A DNA stretch of 64,000 bases, from the NCBI GenBank assembly GCA_021790195.1, contig JAJYIF010000012.1, forward strand, positions 1 through 64,000, read 5' to 3'. The notes under the pieces were generated by a model that did no database searches, was not told the origin of the DNA, and was given only the letters and a program-made list of their open reading frames with translations. This document shows, piece by piece, positions 23,214 through 32,117 of this stretch; position 1 is the stretch's first letter; every line of letters starts with the position of its first letter. A program made the position numbers and the translations under genes. Origin of the DNA: Nitrospirota bacterium. Its GTDB lineage: Bacteria > Nitrospirota > Thermodesulfovibrionia > Thermodesulfovibrionales > UBA9159.

Positions 23214-24317
23214 ATGAGAATGCGCGGTCTCGTGCGGAAGGAGCTACTGCAGGTTATCCGCGACCCGAGCAGCATCGCCATAGCCTTTCTGATGCCGGTG
23301 GTCCTCCTGATCCTCTTCGGGTACGGAGTATCCCTCGATGCGGAACACGTCCCGATCGCGCTGGTCGTGGAGCATCCTGACGCGGAAACCGCGGGGTTCA
23401 CATCGGTATTCCGCCAGTCGCGCTATTTCAGTCCTGTCGGTTTCCGTGAAATGAAAGGGGCTGAAGACGCCATGAGGAAGGGCCTCGTAGACGGCATTAT
23501 CCATTTAAGGGAGGACTTCAGCCGCCGGACAAGGGACGCCGGAGGCGCGCCTGTCCAGGTGATCGTCAACGGCATCGACGCAAACAATGCCAGGCTTATC
23601 TCCGGCTATGTCGAAGGAGCGTGGTCGACATGGCTTCAGCAGAAGGCTATCGCCGACGGGGTTGCCGGTGTCCCGGTGCAGGTCGAACAGCGTGTCTGGT
23701 TCAACAGTGAGATGAGGAGCCGCAATTTCCTCGTACCCGGTCTGATCGCAGTGATCATGACGCTCATCGGCGCCCTCCTCACCGCCCTGGTGGTGGCGCG
23801 TGAATGGGAACGAGGGACAATGGAGGCCCTCATGGTCACGCCGGTCACCATGAAGGAGATTCTCCTGGGTAAACTGGTCCCTTATTTCTTCCTGGGGATG
23901 GGCGGCATGGCCCTCTCGGTGACCATGGCGGTCTGGCAATTCGGCGTGCCCCTGAGGGGTTCTCTGGCGGTCCTTTTTGCCTCGTCGTCGCTGTTTCTCC
24001 TCGTTGCCCTCGGCATGGGGCTGCTCATTTCGACGCTCGCGAAAAACCAGTTTGTGGCGGGGCAGGTTGCGATCATAGTCACCTTTCTGCCGGCCTTTAT
24101 CCTCTCAGGTTTTATCTTCGACATCGGCAGCATGCCGGCGCCGATCCGGTTGTTTACTCACGTGATCGCGGCCCGTTATTTCGTCGAGATCCTCCAGACG
24201 GTATTTCTCGCGGGAAATGTGTGGCCTGTGATCCTGCCCAACGCGCTGGCACTGCTCCTCATGGCGGCAGTTTTTTTCGGCATTATCAGGCGGAAATCCC
24301 GCAAACGGCTGGACTGA
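23214..24317 (+). CDS. ABC-2 permease (YbhS-like), first subunit
   Basis: 367 residues from ATG 23214 (ggagg eight nt upstream); the frame opens at GTG 23178. N-terminal MRMRGLVRKELLQVIRDPSS and a membrane helix, a large periplasmic domain (residues about 45-170), then five membrane segments including the ABC-2 motif LSGFIFDIGSMP. With the following permease it forms the heterodimeric membrane part of the exporter. Substrate cannot be read from sequence. Confidence 0.9.
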   Translation: MRMRGLVRKELLQVIRDPSSIAIAFLMPVVLLILFGYGVSLDAEHVPIALVVEHPDAETAGFTSVFRQSRYFSPVGFREMKGAEDAMRKGLVDGIIHLREDFSRRTRDAGGAPVQVIVNGIDANNARLISGYVEGAWSTWLQQKAIADGVAGVPVQVEQRVWFNSEMRSRNFLVPGLIAVIMTLIGALLTALVVAREWERGTMEALMVTPVTMKEILLGKLVPYFFLGMGGMALSVTMAVWQFGVPLRGSLAVLFASSSLFLLVALGMGLLISTLAKNQFVAGQVAIIVTFLPAFILSGFIFDIGSMPAPIRLFTHVIAARYFVEILQTVFLAGNVWPVILPNALALLLMAAVFFGIIRRKSRKRLD

Positions 24318-24325
24318 GGGGGAGA

Positions 24326-25435
24326 GTGGGAGCGAGAATAGTTGCCCTCATGATCAAGGAATTTCTGAGCCTCCTCAAGGACAAGAAGAGCCGTGTCGTG
24401 GTCGTGGTTCCCCCCATTCTTCAGTTGATCGTTTTCGGCTACGCTGCGACCTTCGACCTTTCGCACGTGCCATACGCGGTGTACAACGAGGACGGAGGGG
24501 CCCCTGCGCAGGACCTGCTCGCGGGCTTCCGGGGCTCGCAGAACTTTCTCGAGTCTGCGTTCATCACCCATGAAGAGCAGATAAGGCCTCTAATCGACAA
24601 CAAAAAGGTGCTGATGGTGGTGCATTTGGGTCCCACCTTCAGCCGAGACCTTCTCAGCGGCGCGCCTGCATCCCTTCAGGTTATCATAGACGGCAGGAAT
24701 TCAAATACCGCGATGCTCGCCCTCAATTACGCAAACAGCATAGTCGGCAGTTTCAATGAAGAATGGACAAAGGAGCATGGACTTTCAGGCCCTCCAGCGC
24801 GCCTGGTGGCGCGCGCCTGGTTCAACCCGAACCTCGAGAGTCGCTGGTTCATCGTGCCAGGCATAGTCGGCCTTCTCACGCTCGTCGTCACCATGCTCGT
24901 CACCGCCCTGTCGGTGGCGCGGGAGCGGGAGCAGGGCACCTTCGACCAATTGCTCGTAACACCCTTCAGGCCCGTGGAGATACTCATAGGCAAGGCCCTT
25001 CCCGGCTTCATTATAGGAACCTTCGAGGCTACGGTCATCACGCTTATGGCGGTCTTCTGGTTCAAAGTGCCGCTCCTGGGAAGTGTCATCACCCTTTATG
25101 CGGGCATAGCCCTGTTCCTGCTTTCCGCCATAGGGGTCGGACTCATGATCTCTTCCCTGGCCGTGACGCAGCAGCAGGGTCTGCTCGGGGCCTTTCTCTT
25201 CCTCGTCCCTGCCATAATACTTTCGGGCTTTACAACACCGATCGCCAACATGCCTCAGGTAATACAGGATATTACGCTCCTCAACCCCATGCGTTATTTC
25301 ATGGTGGTCCTTCGCGGAATATTCCTGGAGGGCGCTCCCTTTCATATCCTAATAAGCCAATTGTGGCCCATGGCCGTGATAGGCGTCGTGAACCTCGCCC
25401 TGGCCGGATGGCTCTTCCGGCATCGTATGTATTGA
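24326..25435 (+). CDS. ABC-2 permease (YbhR-like), second subunit
   Basis: 369 residues from GTG 24326, eight nt after the previous stop and close to gaggggga; ATG 24350 is an alternative. Same layout as the preceding permease: N-terminal KEFLSLLKDKKSR and helix, periplasmic domain, then membrane segments with LSGFTTPIANMPQ as ABC-2 signature. Last gene of the HlyD-ATPase-permease-permease operon. It ends 91 nt before the right copy of the 39-bp repeat. Confidence 0.9.
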   Translation: MGARIVALMIKEFLSLLKDKKSRVVVVVPPILQLIVFGYAATFDLSHVPYAVYNEDGGAPAQDLLAGFRGSQNFLESAFITHEEQIRPLIDNKKVLMVVHLGPTFSRDLLSGAPASLQVIIDGRNSNTAMLALNYANSIVGSFNEEWTKEHGLSGPPARLVARAWFNPNLESRWFIVPGIVGLLTLVVTMLVTALSVAREREQGTFDQLLVTPFRPVEILIGKALPGFIIGTFEATVITLMAVFWFKVPLLGSVITLYAGIALFLLSAIGVGLMISSLAVTQQQGLLGAFLFLVPAIILSGFTTPIANMPQVIQDITLLNPMRYFMVVLRGIFLEGAPFHILISQLWPMAVIGVVNLALAGWLFRHRMY

Positions 25436-25526
25436 GCAAGGGCGCAATAGTTCTTCGTGAAATCGTTTTGCCGGAAATGAGCGTAGAATATAGAAAGCGA
25501 CTAACGCTTCTTGAGTTGTGAGTAAG

Positions 25527-25565
25527 CTACCACCAGCGCCAGAGCGCAATAATGAAGGTGATGAG
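25527..25565 (+). repeat. 39-bp direct repeat, right copy
   Basis: Matches 20024-20062 with one mismatch (position 24 of the repeat, C versus T). On the minus strand this copy encodes the last 12 codons and the stop of the cytochrome b5/c gene (ITFIIALWRWW). Confidence 0.92.
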
Positions 25566-26453
25566 GAAGACAAAACCGAGGTTAATGTAGGCGAGGACAT
25601 AAAATGCCCTTTCAGGCATAGGTCTGGGTATTTTTTGTCCCGCCTCTATCAGTCTCCCGACTTCGGGCATGGCCGTTACCTTGTCTTCAGCGTGAGGGGC
25701 TGTTTTAAGCGCGTCCGTGAGGTCGTGGCCGGCGAGGTGTTTTCTGACGTGAGAGCCGTCCTTCCAGAGCTTTGAATGCGAGACGTCGTAGACCTTGCCT
25801 TTGTAAGCAACAAACGCCGGCCTTCCCTCTTTTCCGTCAAAACTATGGATCTCTTCAATCGTCAGGTCCTGTTTTCCCCTGCTGATGTCTGTCTCCCACC
25901 TCGTCTTCAACTTGCGTTTGAGCCTTGGCCCGATAAAGAATGTCACCACAAACGCCGTGGACGCCATGATCAGGAAGAGGATGATCTTTATGCCCAGGAG
26001 TATTCCGAACCTCGTTGTATAAAAGACTTTCCACGCCGGTATCCTGGCTATAGTAAGAAGTGTTCCGGTAATGGCGAGGACTATGATAGAAAGCCAGCCT
26101 AAAATGAGTTCTCCTTTCGGGAGCCCCCGTGCGGCGTAGGCCGGCTTAAGAAGTATATGGACATAAAGTATAGTGCCGAACCAGGCGATCGCCGTCAGAA
26201 GATGGATGTATCCTATAAGGAGGCGGACAATCTTCTGCGTTTCTGATAGCGGCCTGTAGAGACCTTTTACCTTCATATCCTCAAGGAACTGTTTTCCTTT
26301 TTCCGTTAAAGGTCCTCCGCCCATCGCCTCGATATGACAGTCCCTGCACTGCAGGCCTGTCTGCCTTGCATACTCCGGCGTCGCAAAGGCGATGCTGGCG
26401 GGGCCGAGAAGCTGTATGGCAAGAATAAACAAGCTGAGAAGAAGTTTTCTCAT
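25527..26453 (-). CDS. Membrane protein with c-haem, CopD-like and cytochrome b5-like parts
   Basis: 308 residues. A signal peptide (residues 1-24) precedes a haem c site CRDCH (36-40). Then come four hydrophobic segments (about 72-180) with CopD-like features, including conserved His in IGYIHLLTAIAWFG. A cytochrome b5/steroid-binding-like domain follows (about 205-275, YKGKVYDVSHSKLWKDGSH and KHLAGHDLT), and a last membrane helix ends in WRWW. An electron-transfer role at the membrane is inferred. Its 3' end is repeated at the end of norB, suggesting the two were once direct convergent neighbours. Confidence 0.8.
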   Translation of the reverse strand: MRKLLLSLFILAIQLLGPASIAFATPEYARQTGLQCRDCHIEAMGGGPLTEKGKQFLEDMKVKGLYRPLSETQKIVRLLIGYIHLLTAIAWFGTILYVHILLKPAYAARGLPKGELILGWLSIIVLAITGTLLTIARIPAWKVFYTTRFGILLGIKIILFLIMASTAFVVTFFIGPRLKRKLKTRWETDISRGKQDLTIEEIHSFDGKEGRPAFVAYKGKVYDVSHSKLWKDGSHVRKHLAGHDLTDALKTAPHAEDKVTAMPEVGRLIEAGQKIPRPMPERAFYVLAYINLGFVFLITFIIALWRWW

Positions 26454-26560
26454 GACGCGTTAATTATATTCCTTTCCTGGGATAATTTCACAAGACTTAT
26501 GTACCGCTTCCCGGTGGTTTTGCCTGGTTCTATTATTGAAAAAAGAGTCGAGGGTCATCT

Positions 26561-27145
26561 ATGATTTATGTCATGCAAGAGAGCCATCCTGAAAAGTATG
26601 AGGTGATCGGCAGAGAGACCGCATGGGAAGGCCGCTATCTCCGCTGCGTCAAACTGATTTACGAAGGTCCTGGGGGAATTCAAAGACAGTGGGAGACCGT
26701 GGAAAGGGTGAACTGTAACGGTATCGTCGTCATCGTCCCGATCACGGACGAGGGCGATGCAGTGCTGATCAGGCAGTTCAGGCCGCCTGTGAATGCTTAT
26801 GTCATAGAATTTCCCGCGGGGCTTAACGACAGGGGAGAAAAGATCGAGGAAGCCGCCGCAAGGGAGCTTCTTGAAGAGACAGGTTATAGGGCAAGTGAGA
26901 TGTTTTTTCTCACGAAGGGCCCTCTGTCGAGCGGTTCATCATCGGAGGTCCTTACTGCTTTCCTTGCGGAGGGGTTGAATTATGCGGGCATCGGGCAGAG
27001 GGATGAAACTGAAGATATAGAAGTTTTGAAGATACCCGTTGCTGCCCTTTATGATCGGCTTGAAAGATTGAGAGATGAAGGAAACCTCATCGATCTCAAG
27101 ATTTACGGATTGATAGAATTGGCAAAGAGACGCATCCGGGCATGA
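26561..27145 (+). CDS. Nudix hydrolase, ADP-ribose pyrophosphatase type
   Basis: 194 residues with a perfect Nudix box (Gly-x5-Glu-x7-Arg-Glu-Leu-x-Glu-Glu-x-Gly; GLNDRGE then AAARELLEETGY near residue 90-112). The upstream strand pattern (WETVERVNCNGIVVIVP, LIRQFRPPVNAYVIEFPAG) fits ADP-ribose pyrophosphatases (NudF/YqkG), which cleave ADP-ribose to AMP and ribose phosphate. Start ATG 26561; an internal ATG at 26573 is possible. Cytoplasmic housekeeping enzyme. Confidence 0.88.
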   Translation: MIYVMQESHPEKYEVIGRETAWEGRYLRCVKLIYEGPGGIQRQWETVERVNCNGIVVIVPITDEGDAVLIRQFRPPVNAYVIEFPAGLNDRGEKIEEAAARELLEETGYRASEMFFLTKGPLSSGSSSEVLTAFLAEGLNYAGIGQRDETEDIEVLKIPVAALYDRLERLRDEGNLIDLKIYGLIELAKRRIRA

Positions 27146-27192
27146 CTTGTTTTCGTTTTGCAAAGAGAAGGCATATTTCTTAGTTGAAGCGA

Positions 27193-28575
27193 ATGGGAAT
27201 TTCCGAAGACAACAGACATCTTGAAGAACTGGACAAGAAATACATCTGGCATCCCTTCACGCAGATGAAAGAGTGGCTGGATGATAAGCCTGTTATAATC
27301 TCCGAAGGTAGAGACTGTTTCCTGAAGGACGTCCACGGTAACTGGTACCTCGACGGGGTGTCCTCTCTGTGGGTCAACATCCACGGTCACGGGAAGATAG
27401 AGATAGATGATGCTGTAAAGGACCAAATCGACAAGATCGCCCACTCAACAATGCTAGGACTGAGCAATGTCCCGGCGATCAGACTGGCGGAAAGACTTGT
27501 CAGGATAGTAGATCAGTCGCTCGTCGGCGGTCGACAGTCTGCGCTGAACAAGGTCTTTTATTCCGACAACGGCTCGACGGCGGTTGAGGTTGCGCTGAAA
27601 ATGGCATTTCAATACTGGGTCCATAAAGGAGAAAAGGAAAGAGTATCTTTTCTCTCTCTGAAGAACGGCTATCACGGCGATACGCTCGGCGCCGTAAGCG
27701 TTGGGGGGGTCGATATATTCCACAGCGTCTTCGGACCGCTCCTCTTCAAGACGTACAAGGCCCCGTCCCCTTACTGTTACAGGTGCGAATGCGGCGAGGC
27801 GCATCCCGGCTGCGACATGGAATGCCTCAAGAGAATGGAGGAGACGCTTATAGAAAATTCTCGTGAGATAGCAGCGGTGATCATGGAGCCCCTTGTGCAG
27901 GCTGCGGGCGGGATGATCGTTTCTCCGCCCGGTTATCTCAAAGGAGTGAGGGATTTGTGCACAAAATACGGTGTGCTGCTGATCGCCGATGAGGTGGCAA
28001 CAGGCTTCGGACGCACAGGAAGAATGTTTGCGTGCGAACATGAGGAGGTCGTCCCCGACATCATTTGCCTTTCAAAGGGGATCACCGGGGGATATCTTCC
28101 CCTTGCCGCAACTGTTGCGAAGGAAGAGGTTTATAATGCCTTCCTTGGTGAATTCAAAGACCTGAAGACCTTTTTTCACGGTCATTCATATACAGGCAAC
28201 CCTCTTGGCTGCGCAGCCGCACTGGCCTGTCTCGATATCTTCGAAAGAGAAAAGACCCTTGAGGTACTCAAGCCCAAGATCGAGATGCTCGAATCATTCC
28301 TTCGCGATATCTCCTCCCTCGACCACGTGGGAGATGTAAGGAACAGAGGTATGATGGCGGGTATAGAGCTTGTGAGAGATAAGGAGACGAAAGGGCCGTA
28401 TCCCTGGGAAGAGAAAATAGGATGGCGCGTCTGCTATTACGCAAGAGAGAAGGGCGTAATTATCAGACCTCTTGGGAATGTCATTGTGATCATGCCTCCG
28501 CTTTCAATAAGTCTCGATAACCTCGAAAGGCTCCTTTGGATAATCAGGGAAGGTATAATAAAGGTTGCCGGATGA
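27193..28575 (+). CDS. bioA: Adenosylmethionine-8-amino-7-oxononanoate aminotransferase
   Basis: 460 residues from ATG 27193; TTG 27184 would add three. PLP enzyme of biotin synthesis that transfers the amino group of S-adenosylmethionine to KAPA giving DAPA. Diagnostic features: KYIWHPFTQMKEW at the N-terminus, SLWVNIHGHGK, YSDNGSTAVEVALKMAFQYW, LLIADEVATGFGRTG and the PLP lysine in LSKGITGGYLPLAAT. The WHPFTQ motif distinguishes BioA from other class III aminotransferases. No other bio gene is in the window. The ribosome binding site is weak. Confidence 0.93.
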   Translation: MGISEDNRHLEELDKKYIWHPFTQMKEWLDDKPVIISEGRDCFLKDVHGNWYLDGVSSLWVNIHGHGKIEIDDAVKDQIDKIAHSTMLGLSNVPAIRLAERLVRIVDQSLVGGRQSALNKVFYSDNGSTAVEVALKMAFQYWVHKGEKERVSFLSLKNGYHGDTLGAVSVGGVDIFHSVFGPLLFKTYKAPSPYCYRCECGEAHPGCDMECLKRMEETLIENSREIAAVIMEPLVQAAGGMIVSPPGYLKGVRDLCTKYGVLLIADEVATGFGRTGRMFACEHEEVVPDIICLSKGITGGYLPLAATVAKEEVYNAFLGEFKDLKTFFHGHSYTGNPLGCAAALACLDIFEREKTLEVLKPKIEMLESFLRDISSLDHVGDVRNRGMMAGIELVRDKETKGPYPWEEKIGWRVCYYAREKGVIIRPLGNVIVIMPPLSISLDNLERLLWIIREGIIKVAG

Positions 28576-28740
28576 GGAAAAGAATCCCGCCTGATAACTT
28601 ACTGGAGGTCCGCAGTCAGAACTCTTTTGGAGCCATATCCGGCGCGATATCCTATGCGGTATTAGGCCATGTCTGATCCCTTGGAAAGAGCTGTTTCTTC
28701 TTCAACCTGACCGCCATCCGGCGGCGCCGGAGGTTGCTGC

Positions 28741-29502
28741 TTGACAAGTTCAGCTTCTTCGTCCTATGCGCCTTCCGGCTTAGACGACATCGTGCAGGCA
28801 ATCCGAAGCAAATATGCCGAGGTGTCAGTTTCGGCCGCTGGAAAGTTCCAATACCTTGTAGGCAAAGAAGGAGCTAAGGCATTGGGGTACGATACCGCTG
28901 TTATAGAAGCGGCCCCGGAGCAGTTTTTTGAATCGTCCTGCGGCATCGGAAATCCGTTTTCGTTAGGGATGATAAAGCCGGGAAGCGCGCTGCTTGATTT
29001 CGGCTGCGGGGCGGGCTTTGATCTGTTTGTGGCCGGCAGGCTGGTCGGAGAGAAGGGCCGCGTTTTCGGAATAGACTTGACGGAAGAGATGGTGCAGAAG
29101 GCAAGAGAGAATTTAACACTCGCAGGTGTCGTAAATTTCGAGGTCAGGAAGGTTGATTCGGACATTATACCCTATGACGGCATTTCCTTTGACGTGGTTA
29201 TTTCAAACGGTGTGATCAATCTTTCTCCTGACAAAGGTATTGCGTTTAAAGAAATATACCGGGTTCTCAAACCAAAAGGGAAGCTCTGCTTCGCTGACGT
29301 CGTGTTGGAAGGCGAACTGCCTGCAGATCTGGCGGGTAGTGCTGAAGCATGGTCGCAGTGAATCGGCGGCGCAATCCTGGTCGGGGATCAAATAAGATTG
29401 CTTCGGGATGCGGGCTTTAGCGACGTTGAATACGTCGGCACAACGGGTTTTCGAACATCACGGTACACAATCGGCGCCTTATTCCGCGCTAACAAATCTT
29501 AA
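28741..29502 (+). CDS. Arsenite-methyltransferase-like protein with in-frame TGA (candidate selenoprotein)
   Basis: From TTG 28741 (ggagg seven nt upstream) a methyltransferase frame runs to TGA 29359-29361 (codon 207) and, read through, continues to TAA 29502, giving 253 residues. SAM motif I is LLDFGCGAGFD (residues about 84-94) with the SSCGIGNP Cys at 67, as in ArsM/AS3MT. The TGA lies in AWSQ-TGA-IGGA, the position of the catalytic Cys of that family (human AS3MT has LWGECLGGA), and 46 well-conserved residues follow (LLRDAGFSDVEYVG, RYTIGALFRA). Either TGA encodes selenocysteine or the gene is a nonsense-mutated pseudogene; the intact downstream sequence favours the first. Confidence 0.7.
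29362..29401 (+). promoter_or_regulatory. Possible bacterial SECIS element after the TGA
   Basis: Directly after the TGA a small stem ATCC/GGAT (29374-29377 and 29385-29388) presents the loop TGGTCGG, with the loop GG 17 nt from the TGA, within the spacing expected for bacterial SECIS. An alternative outer stem GCAATC/GATTGC (29371-29376 and 29396-29401) also exists. The short stem makes this a weak structural call. Confidence 0.35.
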
Positions 29503-29600
29503 AAAGGCAAAGTGGCGGAAACTTCAGCAGCCACTCTTCCGGCGGAAGTACAGTAAAGGTGCTCGCGGGCATCAATCACCGAAACGGCATCGTGCAAAAT

Positions 29601-31427
29601 CTACTTGAGTTTCTTCTTGCTTAGGATTTGAACGCCTTCCATAGCTCTCTTGTTGGAGGGAGCGAGCTCAGTGGCCCTGCTGAGGAACTTCTTGGCTCTC
29701 AACGGAAAATTGAGCCTTAAGTAGGCGTGCCCGATCTCAGCAAGTATATCGGCATCCAGAGGCTGCAGTTCGTCGGCCTTGCTAAGGGCCTCAACCGCTT
29801 TCTTGGGGTTGCCGAGTGATAAGAGAGCGCAGCCATAAAAATAATGATAATTAGAGACAGAGGGATCAAAGTATATGGCAGTAGCAAACAACCGGGCCGC
29901 TTCTTCAAAATTCTTGTCCCAAAAAGCCGTCTTCCCATCTTTAAAGTGTTGCTGGGCTATATGCGTGTTCCTGGATTGTGAGTGATCAGGCCGGGGTCCC
30001 ATGCTATATTCGGCCGGTTGAACATCCTCCTGCTTGTCCGAGGGCTCACTCTTTTGGGACGCCGCGCTCTTCCTCAGGAAAGACGAGTCATAGTCCTTTC
30101 TTCGTTGCTGATTTGTGAGCGTCAAATAAGCATTTGTAATATATGTGAATATCTCTGTCATTTTACTAGCTGCTTCCTCTCTAAGCTTCGGATGTTTGTC
30201 AGGGTGATATTCTTTCGCTGCGTTGTAATAGGCCTCCTTAATTTCCTCCACGGATGCACTATAACCGACGCCGAGGATACTGTAATAATCAAGGTCCTTG
30301 TGTTTCCGGTATAATTGATCAATTTCATCGCTTAATGTATTGTCTTTTTCTTGCCTTTCGCCCGCAAAACTCTTTTTGGAGCCCACTTCAGCCGGAGATT
30401 CATGCTTTTCCATTATCTTCAAAAAGCGCGCTTCAAGAAGCGCAAAGACGACCTTCAACGGATTCGTGCGGCCGGGTGATGCAGAGAGACGTACAATATC
30501 TCCGATGCTCCTCTTCCCATCAACATAGGAAATCACTGTCCTATCAAATGCAGTGAAGCGGATTTCCTGAAAGAGATTCAACGGATTGGAAGAGAAGTAT
30601 ACGACCCTGTCGAGGAGATAGCTTTCGAGAAGTTTCACATCCGCATTCCTCTTGATTTCTCTATAAACGATATCTGCAATGGATAGTTTCAGGGTCATTA
30701 CGTCCTTTACCAGGAAAGGTCCTTTCATGAATTCGAATTCGGCGTCTTTCATCAGGAAAAGACGTTTTAGCATCCTCTTTACCTGAAGCTCTGTAGCGTA
30801 TTTGACATCCTGAGATTTGACATATCCCATATGTAAAAGAATCGCAGCATAAGGGCTGCCGGTCTTTCTCTTCATCTCGTCAGCCTTATCGTACTGTCTC
30901 CTGTTTATCTTGCGGCTCTTGAGCAATACATCACCGAGTCTGTCTTTTTTATAATTCGACTCAGCGAAGATGATATCTCCGTCTCTTATAAAGATGTTTT
31001 CTTCTAAGGAGCGGTAGCGCACTTCCAGGATGCCTGTTGCCGAGGTCCTCTGCAGCCCGATAAGGATATCAGGGATGGGATAGATATTGAACCGCCCTTT
31101 GAGAGGCTCGATCCTGTGAATGCCCACCCTAAGACCTGAGGGAATCTCGTCGACCCATGCCGCTCTTGCTTGTTCACACAGATGGAGTTCACTGATATCG
31201 AGGTCTATCAGGTCTCCTTTTTTCATGGGCGCATCGGGATCATTTATAATGATCCCAACACCAATGGCAGAATAATCAACTGTCTTGGCCTCAAATATCC
31301 GATCTTTAATCTTGAGGCTGAAAGGAATTTCCTTCGGATATCTTCGAAAGAATCTTATGTCCCAATCAATGTCAGTTTCTGAACTCTTTCCGTAGCTTGG
31401 CGAGCGTCCCGCGACGGGATCAAGCAT
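29601..31427 (-). CDS. PilZ-DUF4388-like-DnaJ-TPR fusion protein
   Basis: 608 residues from ATG 31427, eight nt inside the upstream DinB gene; a TTG at 31502 would add 25 residues, and neither start has a clear ribosome binding site. Order: PilZ-like domain (RRYPKEIPFSLKI, near residues 25-120), a DUF4388-like region (GILEVRY...NIFIRDGDIIFAE, about 130-350), a J domain with YYSILGVGYSASVEEIKEAYY and the HPD motif (about 390-460), a low-complexity linker, and three TPR units (about 510-608). It suggests a c-di-GMP-responsive chaperone adaptor; c-di-GMP binding itself is not shown, since the canonical RxxxR/DxSxxG set is only partly present (DYSAIGVG). Confidence 0.82.
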   Translation of the reverse strand: MLDPVAGRSPSYGKSSETDIDWDIRFFRRYPKEIPFSLKIKDRIFEAKTVDYSAIGVGIIINDPDAPMKKGDLIDLDISELHLCEQARAAWVDEIPSGLRVGIHRIEPLKGRFNIYPIPDILIGLQRTSATGILEVRYRSLEENIFIRDGDIIFAESNYKKDRLGDVLLKSRKINRRQYDKADEMKRKTGSPYAAILLHMGYVKSQDVKYATELQVKRMLKRLFLMKDAEFEFMKGPFLVKDVMTLKLSIADIVYREIKRNADVKLLESYLLDRVVYFSSNPLNLFQEIRFTAFDRTVISYVDGKRSIGDIVRLSASPGRTNPLKVVFALLEARFLKIMEKHESPAEVGSKKSFAGERQEKDNTLSDEIDQLYRKHKDLDYYSILGVGYSASVEEIKEAYYNAAKEYHPDKHPKLREEAASKMTEIFTYITNAYLTLTNQQRRKDYDSSFLRKSAASQKSEPSDKQEDVQPAEYSMGPRPDHSQSRNTHIAQQHFKDGKTAFWDKNFEEAARLFATAIYFDPSVSNYHYFYGCALLSLGNPKKAVEALSKADELQPLDADILAEIGHAYLRLNFPLRAKKFLSRATELAPSNKRAMEGVQILSKKKLK

Positions 31428-32028
31428 CGGGTCGTTCCGTGCTGGGTTTGTCTCCGGGACCGGGCAAGGCCCTTTTGGAGCCGCCCCTTGATTCGCCTTC
31501 AATCAGGGAGTCTATATCCGGATAGGCGTAAATTGTCAGGGCTTTATTGTCCGGCAGCCCGCCGGTATCGACGGAAGGCCCATATACACTATGGACCTGA
31601 TGCCCCAGCAGTCTCAGCAATGTCGTCATCTCCGCCCGGTGATGGGCCGTATGGGCTATTCTTCTCACCATAATCCAGGTCCTCGTTTTCTTAACATCAA
31701 AAAAGAAGACCTTCTGCTCCCACCAGACTTTTTCCTTTGTCCTGAGAAGGACCAGCCGCTTTCCGGAATCCTCAGCATACCGTTTTATGAATTCGAGACG
31801 CACCTCTCGCCCGGGCAAGGGAGGCGCACCGACATCAATGTCGAACATATTGCAAAACCATTTGTTTTCACTCAAACACTGATGTACCATCTGCTCAAGA
31901 GGGTTCCTGTCCCGTCCAAGCAACGGATGGGGACGGATGGTGAGATCCTCATCCCTGAACATGCTCCAGACGTTCAGAGTCTTGAGCCGTTCGCTGTCGT
32001 AGGTATCAACAAGGAAATCGTACTCCAT
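31420..32028 (-). CDS. DinB-family protein
   Basis: 202 residues. The DinB/YfiT four-helix pattern is visible with probable metal ligands His49, His126 and His130 (MVHQCL and RIAHTAHHRAEM). Family members are metal-dependent thiol transferases or hydrolases of mostly unknown substrate. The final 45 residues (GGSKRALPGPGDKPSTERPDA) are a polar tail overlapping the next gene. Probably co-transcribed with the PilZ-DnaJ gene. Confidence 0.83.
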   Translation of the reverse strand: MEYDFLVDTYDSERLKTLNVWSMFRDEDLTIRPHPLLGRDRNPLEQMVHQCLSENKWFCNMFDIDVGAPPLPGREVRLEFIKRYAEDSGKRLVLLRTKEKVWWEQKVFFFDVKKTRTWIMVRRIAHTAHHRAEMTTLLRLLGHQVHSVYGPSVDTGGLPDNKALTIYAYPDIDSLIEGESRGGSKRALPGPGDKPSTERPDA

Positions 32029-32105
32029 ACCACTTATTATCCTTTTTAATTACCCATTGTAAATAGAAAGGCAGTATCTGTCAATTTGGTCTGCCGTCGG
32101 TCGCG

Positions 32106-32111
32106 TATAAT
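32106..32111 (+). promoter_or_regulatory. -10 of a predicted leaderless mnmE promoter
   Basis: TATAAT at 32106-32111 is six nt before ATG 32118; the intervening bases are ATATAT and no Shine-Dalgarno can be placed. No good -35 was found. Confidence 0.45.
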
Positions 32112-32117
32112 ATATAT

